From: Actinomycetota bacterium
GTDB lineage: Bacteria > Actinomycetota > Thermoleophilia > Gaiellales > F1-60-MAGs149
NCBI GenBank assembly: GCA_947481755.1
Contig: CANKHS010000006.1
Coordinates: forward strand, 1 to 21,970
DNA length: 21,970 nucleotides
Reading direction: 5' to 3'
This document shows positions 1 through 6,848 of this stretch, one piece after another (within the stretch, counting starts at the first letter, position 1; the number at the start of each line of letters is the position of its first letter). The notes below the pieces were generated by a model that saw only the letters and a list, made by a program, of their open reading frames with translations, searched no databases and was not told the DNA's origin. A program made the translations under genes and the position numbers.

Positions 1-1309
1 GACCAAAGGCATCGAGCGCGATGATCACGCCTGCCATCGAGAGCATTGCCACCACTGCGATTGCGATGCCGGCAAGCCCAGCAAATGCGTTCGCGAGCAG
101 AATGCCGCCGCCGATCACAACGACTGGGGCCGCTGTGGCCTGCATCGAATAGCCGAGGCCACTGATGATGTTCGTCGCGTGACCCGTGGTCGAAGCCTCT
201 GCCACGTCCAGCACGGGCTTCCACTTCGTGCCCGTGTAGTACTCGGTGATTGCCATCAGCAGGGCCGTGATGACCAAGCCAATAATTGCGCAACCGAAGA
301 TCTGGCCCGTCGAGGCACCATCAAAGTGGGTCGTGCTCGCCATGATCTGGCTATCGAGGCCAAAGATGGCTGGGATAAAGAGCAGCGCGGAGAGGACAGC
401 AGAGACCAGGACGCCCTTGTAGAGCGCACCCATGACCGAGCCGCCTTCCTTGACGCGCACGAGCAACGTGCCGACGATCGAGGCGAGCCCGGACAGGCCA
501 CCAAGCACGAGCGGTAGGCCGACGAGCGCTGCGTTGCCGTCCGACAGCTGGCTCAGGAGCAGCATTGCTGCGACCAGAGAGACCGCGTACGTCTCGAAGA
601 GGTCAGCAGCCATACCAGCGTCGTCACCGACGTTGTCACCGACGTTATCGGCAATCACGGCCGGGTTACGCGGGTCGTCCTCGGGAATGCCAGCTTCGAT
701 CTTGCCGACGAGATCTGCACCGACGTCTGCACCCTTGGTGAAGATGCCGCCGCCAACACGAGCGAACACGGAGATCAGCGAACCGCCGAAGCCGAGTCCG
801 ACGAGACCGCGGAGGGCCTCGGTCTGGTCGTAGCCCGAGGCGAGCAAGATGCCGTAGTACCCAGCCACACCAATCAGGCCGAGACCAACGACGAGCACGC
901 CCGTGACGGTGCCGCCCTTGAAGGCGACATCCATCGCGGGACTCAGACCGCTCTTGGCTGCCTCAGCGGTACGCACGTTGGCGCGCACGGCAACGTTCAT
1001 GCCAATGAAACCTGCAGCCGCCGACAAGACGGCGCCGATCAGGAATCCGACAGCGACCTTCCAGCCGCCGAGGTCGGGCACGAACATCAGGATGAGGAAA
1101 AGGACGACAGCGACGATCGCAACCGTCCGGTACTGGCGGCTCAGGTACGCGGAGGCACCTTCCTGAATGGCCGATGCAATCTCGCGCATCTTGTCGTCGC
1201 CCGCAGGCTTTGACAGGACCCAGCGAGTGAGGATCAGTCCATACAGAACGGTGATAACTCCGCACACCAGTGCGATCAGCACGGCGTGTTCGGCGAAGAG
1301 CGTGGACAT
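1..1309 (-). CDS. hppA: Membrane-bound proton-translocating pyrophosphatase, N-terminal part (cut by window edge)
   Basis: Integral membrane enzyme that hydrolyses pyrophosphate and pumps H+ (or Na+) outward. About 436 N-terminal residues are visible and the 3' end lies beyond position 1. Reading the minus strand gives a hydrophobic N-terminus, then the family core with the run GADVGADLVGKIEAGIPEDD, followed by DPRNPAVIADNVGDN and GMAADLFETY, and later GHATNIISG. These hold the acidic residues that bind Mg-pyrophosphate. The start is ATG at 1309, with AAGGAG at 1328-1323 about 13 bases upstream, a rather long spacing. Oddity: residue 230 is Asp in GDNVGDDAG, where K+-independent relatives usually have Cys. 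The Lys/Ala position that decides K+ dependence lies outside the window, so the ion class cannot be set. The 109-base gap to the deacetylase gene shows no confident promoter or terminator. Confidence 0.96.
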   Translation of the reverse strand, partial: MSTLFAEHAVLIALVCGVITVLYGLILTRWVLSKPAGDDKMREIASAIQEGASAYLSRQYRTVAIVAVVLFLILMFVPDLGGWKVAVGFLIGAVLSAAAGFIGMNVAVRANVRTAEAAKSGLSPAMDVAFKGGTVTGVLVVGLGLIGVAGYYGILLASGYDQTEALRGLVGLGFGGSLISVFARVGGGIFTKGADVGADLVGKIEAGIPEDDPRNPAVIADNVGDNVGDDAGMAADLFETYAVSLVAAMLLLSQLSDGNAALVGLPLVLGGLSGLASIVGTLLVRVKEGGSVMGALYKGVLVSAVLSALLFIPAIFGLDSQIMASTTHFDGASTGQIFGCAIIGLVITALLMAITEYYTGTKWKPVLDVAEASTTGHATNIISGLGYSMQATAAPVVVIGGGILLANAFAGLAGIAIAVVAMLSMAGVIIALDAFG

Positions 1310-1418
1310 CAGGTCGGAATAGCTCCTTGAAGTCGGGAAACTGCCGTAAGTGACAGCCGCCGGAGGGTATCAATTCGCCCCGGCGACATCCTCCGCTCAA
1401 CCGACGACTACCTGCCTG

Positions 1419-2747
1419 TTAGTTGCTGCGTGGCGCCAAATATGCCGCGACGCCCAGCATTTCTTCGAGCGACTGAGGCTCAAGACCGTTGCGCCTGAGA
1501 GCCGCAATCAGTGCGGGTACAGCAGACGCAGTGTTCGCATTGACGTGCATCACGACAATCGAGCCGGGTCGCGCGTGGCTCGTGACCTTGTCGACCAGCA
1601 CGGATGGTGGTGGGTCGAGATAGTCGGAAGGATCGACGTCCCACAGCACGGAATACGCAAAGCCCTCTGCCCCAGCTACTGCGTCGGTCGTGGCGTTGTG
1701 GAGACCGTAGGGTGGCCGGAAGAACGGCATCGGCGACGCCTTCGCAACCTGCCACCAGATGTCTTTGTCCCCTTGGATCTGACTCGCCTGCGCCGACGAC
1801 GCGAGAGTTGGCATCTGCGGATGCGACCAGGTGTGCGATCCGATCGTGTTGCCCGCTGCAAGAGCCGCCCGCGCTGCCGTTGGATTCGAGCGGACATTGA
1901 CCCCGTTGCAGAAGAACGTTGTATGCGCCTTTGCCTTTTTAAACGCCCGGATGATGGAGAGCCAGGCCTGCTCGCTCACACAATCGTCGAAGGCAAGGCC
2001 GATCACGGAGCCAGCATCGCGCAGTGAATAGATCACGGAATTTCTGACGCCGCGATCGACTCGGATGGTGCGCAGGTCACTCTCGCCAACGTTCCCAGCG
2101 CCGTCCACACCACTCACACGCAGATGGTAGACCCCTGGCAAGAGCAGGCGTTTGCGCAAACGCAAATTCCATGAGAGGGCGCCGCCACGACCGTCAGGGT
2201 CAACCGGTACCGCGACGCGACCGAGCTTCGTCCCAATCTGGTTCTCGACGATGAGAGTTGCACTCACCAATCCCGATGCGTCCTGACTCGTTAGCGCGAC
2301 TGCGATCGGTCCGCGCTCCGTCAGGCTCGGTTTGGGTGCGGACTGCGTCAGCAGAGGCGAAGAGGCATCGACGACGACAGGAGTGAGAGACTGACGAGTC
2401 GCACCAAGCGGGTCGACCAGCGTGACTTGAATCCCGTAGGTGCCGTCGGCGACGCCACCGCCGTCCCAACTCAGGCTGGTCGAAGAACCAGCAACAACCG
2501 GAGTTTCGGCCAGCAGATTTGCCACGAGCAAACCATCATCATTCGTAACGTCGACACGGATCGTGCCAGTCTCTGTCGAAACAATCACCACCGTCGTCGC
2601 GGCCGCCCGACTCGTGGCCTGGGGGTTAAAGACTGCCGGTGTTGCCGTCACGGACAGTGACGGCGAGGTGACAGGGACTACCGCCCGTGGTGTAAAGGGA
2701 GAACCGAGCAGGGCAGCGACGATCAGCGTGGTGGCTAGCATGGACAC
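1419..2747 (-). CDS. Polysaccharide deacetylase (NodB homology) with N-terminal Ig/FlgD-like repeats
   Basis: 442 residues. The C-terminal half (about 245-435) is a NodB-type metal-dependent deacetylase that removes acetyl groups from cell-wall or extracellular polysaccharide. Visible motifs are AFDD (252-255, catalytic Asp plus metal Asp), SHTWSH (304-309, the metal His pair), RPPYG (344-348), the WD region at 369 and VMH (His401). Residues about 60-232 look like two beta-sandwich repeats, each with a SLSWD or ALSWN strand followed by GTYGIQVTLVD or GVYHLRVSGVD. They resemble the FlgD/Ig-like modules of secreted proteins. The N-terminus has a short hydrophobic stretch but few basic residues, so the signal peptide is doubtful. 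The start is GTG at 2747, with GGGTGAG six bases upstream; ATG at 2741 is the alternative. It lies 12 bases after the mtnP stop, probably co-transcribed. Confidence 0.9.
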   Translation of the reverse strand: MSMLATTLIVAALLGSPFTPRAVVPVTSPSLSVTATPAVFNPQATSRAAATTVVIVSTETGTIRVDVTNDDGLLVANLLAETPVVAGSSTSLSWDGGGVADGTYGIQVTLVDPLGATRQSLTPVVVDASSPLLTQSAPKPSLTERGPIAVALTSQDASGLVSATLIVENQIGTKLGRVAVPVDPDGRGGALSWNLRLRKRLLLPGVYHLRVSGVDGAGNVGESDLRTIRVDRGVRNSVIYSLRDAGSVIGLAFDDCVSEQAWLSIIRAFKKAKAHTTFFCNGVNVRSNPTAARAALAAGNTIGSHTWSHPQMPTLASSAQASQIQGDKDIWWQVAKASPMPFFRPPYGLHNATTDAVAGAEGFAYSVLWDVDPSDYLDPPPSVLVDKVTSHARPGSIVVMHVNANTASAVPALIAALRRNGLEPQSLEEMLGVAAYLAPRSN

Positions 2748-2759
2748 TCGAGACTCACC

Positions 2760-3563
2760 CTACAGCGTCGCTCCGGTCAGAGCATGTCCGCATGGATCAT
2801 CGGGCGCGCGGGGTGGCAACGCGTTGATCGTGCCAATCAGGAGATCACGGAGCCGGTGCAGGCCGGCTGCGAACTCGGCGATCACTTGATCAGCCGTAAC
2901 GGGCGCGGCAGTCGGATCGTCGGCAACGCCCGTGTCGTAGTCGGTGATGAGAGCAATCGTGGCGTAACACATCTCTTGCTCGCGGGCCAGGATCACTTCG
3001 GGATAGCCGGTCATGTTGATCACCTTCCACCCAGCATCGCGATACCACTGAGACTCTGCACGAGTCGAAAAACGCGGGCCCTCGATGATCACCATCGTGC
3101 CCGCCGCATGGAGATCCAGCTCTTGCTCGAGACCAACCCGAAGCAGTTCGGCTCGGAGCGAACCACAGTACGGATCCGCACCAGCAACATGGGTGGCTCC
3201 GGGACCGTCGTAGAACGTCTGCACGCGGCCCGACGTGCGGTCGACGAATTGATCAACAAGCACCATCGAACCCGGCTTCACCGCCGGATCGAGCGAGCCG
3301 GCAGCACAGGGCGCAAAGATCCGTTCGACCCCTAGGTGCTTCATCGCCCAGACGTTCGCTCGATACGGAATCTCATGCGGCGGCAGCCGATGACCGCGTC
3401 CGTGCCGCGGCAGAAATGCCACGGAGTGCCCGCCGATTTCCGCGATCGTGATGACGTCAGACGTCGCTCCGTACGGTGTGTCGACTTGCACCTCAACGCC
3501 TCCGGCGAGGAACTCCTCGAACCCACTACCGCCAAACACGCCAATGCTGGCCCGTGGCGTCAA
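2760..3563 (-). CDS. mtnP: S-methyl-5'-thioadenosine phosphorylase-type nucleoside phosphorylase
   Basis: 267 residues, normal for the MTAP/PNP family. It splits methylthioadenosine (or a related purine nucleoside) with phosphate to give the base and (methylthio)ribose-1-phosphate, in methionine and purine salvage in the cytoplasm. Motifs seen: GGSGF (11-15, phosphate loop), RHG (53-55), EGPRFSTRAES (161-171), NMTGYPEV (183-190) and TDYD (207-210). The Asp pair in TDYD is what adenine-specific members carry; guanine/hypoxanthine-type members usually have Asn there. I therefore favour MTA or adenosine as substrate. The start is TTG at 3563, which overlaps the upstream TGA as TTGA. An in-frame stop lies only two codons upstream, so no longer form exists. 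It sits between an unknown protein and the deacetylase gene in one operon. Confidence 0.9.
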   Translation of the reverse strand: MTPRASIGVFGGSGFEEFLAGGVEVQVDTPYGATSDVITIAEIGGHSVAFLPRHGRGHRLPPHEIPYRANVWAMKHLGVERIFAPCAAGSLDPAVKPGSMVLVDQFVDRTSGRVQTFYDGPGATHVAGADPYCGSLRAELLRVGLEQELDLHAAGTMVIIEGPRFSTRAESQWYRDAGWKVINMTGYPEVILAREQEMCYATIALITDYDTGVADDPTAAPVTADQVIAEFAAGLHRLRDLLIGTINALPPRAPDDPCGHALTGATL

Positions 3564-4042
3564 ACGTCACCGCCGGGTGTCCAAATCTTCGGGCGCGGCG
3601 CCTCAGCCGGGGCGGCCGGTGGTGGCGGTGGCGCGGCTGCCTTTGGCTTTGCCTTGGGTGGCGCAGGAGTGGCGCCGTCGCTCACGCCCTCGGCTGCCTC
3701 CATCGCTTCGGAGTGAGCGACCGCGTCGGCAAACGCCAACTGCAACTCAGCCAACGCGCGACGCAGCTCTTGAACGGGCTCAGGTAGTTCCGTGCCTTCT
3801 GGTAGCCCATCAAGGAACGCTGCGATCAACGCATCGGCACCACCAATTGCGAGCCGCGCCTGAACGCCGTCCCCTCCATTGATCATCCCAGGGATCATGC
3901 CGAGCTGGCCCGCACCGATCGACATCAACTCGGACGCGACGTTGAGGAGCAGCGATTCGACGCGGATCTGCGACAGGTCCACTTCGGGCATCTCTCCGGG
4001 CATTCCCTCGGAAGCGATGTTGGGTGGGAGTTCTTCGGCCAT
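3560..4042 (-). CDS. Unknown acidic protein with Pro/Ala/Lys-rich C-terminal tail
   Basis: I do not recognise a family. About 160 residues: a short acidic N-terminus, a mainly helical, hydrophobic/acidic middle (about 20-120, with a Gly/Met-rich patch and an ADALIAAFLDGLPEG stretch), then a low-complexity Ala/Pro/Lys tail ending near PKIWTPGGDV. There is no signal peptide, no membrane span and no cysteine. The middle resembles a small helical bundle, and the tail looks like a flexible linker. I chose ATG at 4042, just after the ligase stop (TGA 4046-4044). A TTG at 4051 would add three residues and overlap the ligase by 8 bases. Its stop overlaps the mtnP TTG by four bases, which suggests translational coupling between the ligase, this gene and mtnP. 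Confidence 0.75.
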   Translation of the reverse strand: MAEELPPNIASEGMPGEMPEVDLSQIRVESLLLNVASELMSIGAGQLGMIPGMINGGDGVQARLAIGGADALIAAFLDGLPEGTELPEPVQELRRALAELQLAFADAVAHSEAMEAAEGVSDGATPAPPKAKPKAAAPPPPPAAPAEAPRPKIWTPGGDV

Positions 4043-4043
4043 C

Positions 4044-5234
4044 TCAGCCAACTTTCTCTGCGAGGCGTCGAGCAGACGCCATGGTGATTTCTACCTGCTC
4101 AGCATGGATCGCCTCCATGTCCTCGCCGGCCTCAACACGATCCTTCCAACGGGTTGCGTGATCACCGTCAGTGATCAGTCCCTCGAGCGGCTCCAACCAC
4201 GAACGTAGGCCAAGAGCCTCGATCTCGGGCTCACACGCGACCATGAGAGCACGAATACGTTCAGCAGCGGGAATCGCCTTGCGCGCCTCAAGATCAATCA
4301 GCTCGCGCGACATCCCCCAGCGCAACGCGCGCCAAAAGTTCTCTTCGAGATCGCTCGGACGATCCGGCGCCGGCAACGTGCCTTCGTCATAGAGCCGGGC
4401 TGCGCGTGCTGCCAGCGCGGTCTGGAACGCGGCGAGCGCGATCGATTCGCCAATATCGGGCAGGGCGTCACAGGCTCGAATCTCGATGGTGCCAAAGGAC
4501 TGATGCGGTCGGATCGTCCACCAGATCTCCGTGTGCTCCCGGATCGATTCGGTCTCGAGCAGGAACCGGACGTAACGGTCGTAGTCTTCCCAATCACTGA
4601 AGATGTCGGGGATGCCGCAGCGCGGGAACATGCGCGTGAAGATCTGGGTGCGCGTCGAACGGAGATGGGTAATCCGCCCCTCGAGCCACGGGGAACTGCA
4701 CGAGAGAGCCAGGAGCTCTGGCACGTACGTTCGCATTGCGTTTGCGACGGCCATCGCGCGATCAGCACCGCGAATACCAACGTGCACGTGCATCCCGAAC
4801 GTGTTGTTACGCCACGCGATATAGCGCAGTGTGCCCTCGACGATGCGGTAGTGCGGGGTATCGATAATGCGCTGATCCGTCCACGGCGACGTTGGATGTG
4901 TCCCCGTCGCACCGATCAAGACACCAAGCTTGTCTGCCTCGTTCGCCAAGTGCACTCGGCGGTCAATGATCATGCGTGCGGCGTCGTCGAAGGTTTCTCC
5001 GCGCCCCGTCTTGACCTCAATCTCGGATGCGATCAGCTCGCCCGCAACGTTTCCGCGCAGCGGACCAGCTTCGCAGGCGTCGCGGAACTCTTCGAAACGA
5101 TTCGTCATCGCCAGCGTGTCGCGATCGAGAATCTGGAATTCCTCTTCAATGCCGATCGTAAAATCGGTCGCGTCAGCGAAATGCTGCCGTGCCGCGTCTA
5201 GCGCTGCATACGAGTCCTCTACCGACGCGCCCAT
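4044..5234 (-). CDS. Carboxylate-amine ligase, GCS2 / YbdK-type glutamate-cysteine ligase family
   Basis: 396 residues, close to the usual 370-400 of the GCS2 family. Members join the gamma-carboxylate of glutamate to an amine such as cysteine, using ATP. Seen in order: GIEEEF (28-33), ASEIEVKTG (69-77), FGMHVHVG (146-153) and IEIRACD (near 252). These acidic and His residues line the ATP/Mg site in this fold. The true substrate is uncertain. Family members include weak gamma-glutamylcysteine synthetases (YbdK) and actinobacterial EgtA-type enzymes for ergothioneine, and no gshB or egt genes are nearby. The start is ATG at 5234 with no clear ribosome-binding site. A TACCGT box lies eight bases upstream, consistent with a very short leader. 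It heads the block that continues through the unknown gene, mtnP and the deacetylase. Confidence 0.9.
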   Translation of the reverse strand: MGASVEDSYAALDAARQHFADATDFTIGIEEEFQILDRDTLAMTNRFEEFRDACEAGPLRGNVAGELIASEIEVKTGRGETFDDAARMIIDRRVHLANEADKLGVLIGATGTHPTSPWTDQRIIDTPHYRIVEGTLRYIAWRNNTFGMHVHVGIRGADRAMAVANAMRTYVPELLALSCSSPWLEGRITHLRSTRTQIFTRMFPRCGIPDIFSDWEDYDRYVRFLLETESIREHTEIWWTIRPHQSFGTIEIRACDALPDIGESIALAAFQTALAARAARLYDEGTLPAPDRPSDLEENFWRALRWGMSRELIDLEARKAIPAAERIRALMVACEPEIEALGLRSWLEPLEGLITDGDHATRWKDRVEAGEDMEAIHAEQVEITMASARRLAEKVG

Positions 5235-5242
5235 AGGCGCCT

Positions 5243-5248
5243 ACGGTA
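5243..5248 (-). promoter_or_regulatory. Candidate -10 box (TACCGT) of the ligase operon
   Basis: On the minus strand TACCGT is followed by 8 bases and the ATG at 5234, and no Shine-Dalgarno sequence is present. This fits a nearly leaderless transcript. No clear -35 box is visible. The 64-base gap (5235-5298) is shared with the divergent anti-sigma-like gene. Confidence 0.35.
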
Positions 5249-5283
5249 GCAGCCGGTCCGTGTCGCGAGCAGCGTTGCGGCGC

Positions 5284-5289
5284 TATTGT
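5284..5289 (+). promoter_or_regulatory. Candidate -10 box (TATTGT) of the anti-sigma-like gene
   Basis: TATTGT lies 9 bases before the ATG at 5299, with no Shine-Dalgarno motif between them. The transcript would start two or three bases before the ATG. It lies back to back with the candidate box for the ligase operon. Confidence 0.35.
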
Positions 5290-5298
5290 GCTCCCCTC

Positions 5299-5895
5299 AT
5301 GGACGCAAACGACGAAACCGCGGCGCACCCGCCCGAGCTGACGCTATTCGAATACGTCGTCGGCGAACTCGGCCCGGACACGTCCGACGGCGTCCGCGCG
5401 CACGTCGAGGGCTGTGCCGAGTGTCGCGATCGCATCGTTACGTTGGCCATGGATATGGACGAGCTTGACCGGCTCCCACTGGTGGCGATTCCCCATGACC
5501 TGATCAAGGGTGCTTTCGGAGGTCACGCCCATCACCGACGGCGTTCTGTGCTGCGTTCGTTGCCGATCATCGTGTTACTCGCTGCGGCGATCGGCGTCGT
5601 TGGTCTGTTTGAGATCGGGGGCCTGCACACGGCGGCCACAACCGTCACCCAACGACAGGTCGTCGTACACACGGCTGACTCCGATCCGGTTGCTGTCGTC
5701 AACGCTCTGATTGGTGGCCTTCCGCACACCACGACCGTCGACCGCGCCGACGCCCGACATCTCATCGTGCTGGTCAACGATGGCGACGTCGACGTCGCGG
5801 TAGCCCGACTAGAACACACGGCTTCGCCAAACGGCCAGTCGTATGTCGTTGACGTCGGCGGCACCGGGCAGTTGCCCGACCCGACCCTCCCGTAA
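5299..5895 (+). CDS. Putative membrane anti-sigma factor with zf-HC2-like motif
   Basis: 198 residues. The N-terminal domain carries H-x3-C-x2-C (His35, Cys39, Cys42), the zinc-binding signature of ZAS/zf-HC2 anti-sigma domains that hold ECF sigma factors. One membrane span follows at about 84-108 after a basic HHRRRS stretch. An extracytoplasmic domain of about 90 residues ends at a short Pro-rich tail. This is the usual layout: cytoplasmic zinc domain, one span, outer sensor domain. No ECF sigma gene is adjacent, so it is either an orphan regulator or a membrane protein that has kept the fold. The ATG at 5299 is chosen because the HC2 domain starts right after it. The same frame is open further upstream, but that part runs antisense through the ligase gene. 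Convergent with rex, 14 bases apart. Confidence 0.8.
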   Translation: MDANDETAAHPPELTLFEYVVGELGPDTSDGVRAHVEGCAECRDRIVTLAMDMDELDRLPLVAIPHDLIKGAFGGHAHHRRRSVLRSLPIIVLLAAAIGVVGLFEIGGLHTAATTVTQRQVVVHTADSDPVAVVNALIGGLPHTTTVDRADARHLIVLVNDGDVDVAVARLEHTASPNGQSYVVDVGGTGQLPDPTLP

Positions 5896-5909
5896 CCCTC
5901 ACGCCGGCC

Positions 5910-6530
5910 TTAAGCCAGATGGAAGTAGAGCGCGTAGAGCAGTTCGACAGCGGGGCTGGTCGTGTGCACCGTCACGTCCGGTGGTACGTCGATCAACGCG
6001 CCGGAGTAGTTGAACACAATCCGAACGCCACTGCGAACCAGGTCGTCGGCAACACCCTGAGCCGCATCGGCAGGAACCGCGACGACGCCGACGATGACCG
6101 TCATCTCGTCGACGATGCGGGGTAGCTCGTCCGGCGACTGGACCACCACGCCACCGCAGGTCGTGCCGATCTTCGCTGGATCTGCATCAACGATGGCAAC
6201 GATCGAAAACCCATGATCGGCAAATACGTCTGCTTCAGCAATCGCGAGTCCGAGGCGCCCAGCGCCGATCAGCACAATGTTGTGCTGCCCAGCCGTCCGC
6301 AAGATGGTGCTGATCTCACTGATTAAGGCATCGACGTTGTAACCAACGCCACGCTTGCCAAAGGTGCCAAAGCCCGATAGGTCGCGCCGGATCTGTGTGG
6401 CGTTGACGTGCGTGTACTCACTAATCTCGTGCGACGTAATCGCACCACGACCGGCCTTCTTCGCCTGCGTTAAGACCTGGAGATAGTGCGCGAGTCGCGC
6501 TGCTACTCCCCCACCCAGACGCTCAGTCAT
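5910..6530 (-). CDS. rex: Redox-sensing transcriptional repressor Rex
   Basis: 206 residues, typical for Rex. The N-terminal winged helix (about 25-66) has the family block QIRRDLSGFGTFGKRGVGY. The C-terminal Rossmann domain has the NAD(H) loop GAGRLG (89-94) and acidic residues in VDADPAKIG (114-122) that select NADH over NADPH. Rex dimers release DNA when NADH rises and control respiration and fermentation genes. The start is ATG at 6530 with GAAGGG six bases upstream (6542-6537). A candidate -10 box (TACGAT) and a Rex-like half-site TTGTGA lie in the leader, so autoregulation is possible but not shown. The gene stands alone between the anti-sigma-like gene and the t6A operon. Confidence 0.95.
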   Translation of the reverse strand: MTERLGGGVAARLAHYLQVLTQAKKAGRGAITSHEISEYTHVNATQIRRDLSGFGTFGKRGVGYNVDALISEISTILRTAGQHNIVLIGAGRLGLAIAEADVFADHGFSIVAIVDADPAKIGTTCGGVVVQSPDELPRIVDEMTVIVGVVAVPADAAQGVADDLVRSGVRIVFNYSGALIDVPPDVTVHTTSPAVELLYALYFHLA

Positions 6531-6566
6531 GACGAACCCTTCGTGCCGCGTTGCATGTCACAAGGG

Positions 6567-6572
6567 ATCGTA
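6567..6572 (-). promoter_or_regulatory. Candidate -10 box (TACGAT) upstream of rex
   Basis: TACGAT on the minus strand would start transcription near 6560. This leaves a leader of about 30 bases that holds the GAAGGG ribosome-binding site. The sequence TTGTGA (6563-6558), one half of the Rex consensus, would sit at the start point. The -35 region is not recognisable. Confidence 0.3.
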
Positions 6573-6602
6573 CCCAAGCGCATCGTTATCGGATTCACCG
6601 TG

Positions 6603-6848
6603 TCACGATCGTGTGGAGTCGAGTGCCTTCTCGATCGCTGATCGTTCGACCGAGAAGTGCCCCACTTCGACTCCATCCACCAACACCACGGGGATCAACT
6701 CGCGATAGCGTCGCTCGAGCTCGACGTCACCATCAATGTCGACGACGACGAAATCAACCGTGCGACCGACACAGGCTGCCCTCGCAGCCTCGAGAGCCGG
6801 CGGACAGAGATGACACCCGGTCGCGACGACAACCTCAACGCGCGTCAT
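6603..6848 (-). CDS. Glutaredoxin-like small thiol protein (DUF836/thioredoxin fold)
   Basis: 81 residues with a thioredoxin-like fold: beta strand, CHLC at 12-15 followed by Pro-Pro, a helix, VDFVVVDID strand, and the cis-proline segment LIPVVLVDG (Pro53). This matches short glutaredoxin-like proteins that exchange disulfides. The partner is unknown. The ATG at 6848 overlaps the tsaD TGA in ATGA, so it is the last gene of the t6A operon and probably translated by coupling. Whether it serves the iron or thiol state of TsaD, or is only a passenger, cannot be read from the sequence. Confidence 0.8.
   Translation of the reverse strand: MTRVEVVVATGCHLCPPALEAARAACVGRTVDFVVVDIDGDVELERRYRELIPVVLVDGVEVGHFSVERSAIEKALDSTRS

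Noticed and set aside
963..1400. Minus-strand open frame of 145 codons at the start of the pyrophosphatase gene
   Set aside because: It lies in another frame over the pyrophosphatase start region. Its translation is Arg/Cys-rich with no domain, typical of GC-rich shadow frames.
4503..5201. Plus-strand open frame of 232 codons
   Set aside because: Antisense to the well-conserved GCS2 ligase; no recognisable domain or start signal.
4930..5298. 123-codon upstream extension of the anti-sigma-like frame
   Set aside because: It is antisense to the ligase. The HC2 domain starts right after the ATG at 5299, which has its own -10-like box.
6551..6572. Full Rex operator upstream of rex
   Set aside because: Only one half-site (TTGTGA) matches; the opposite arm is absent. 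Kept as a low-interest finding, not as an operator feature.
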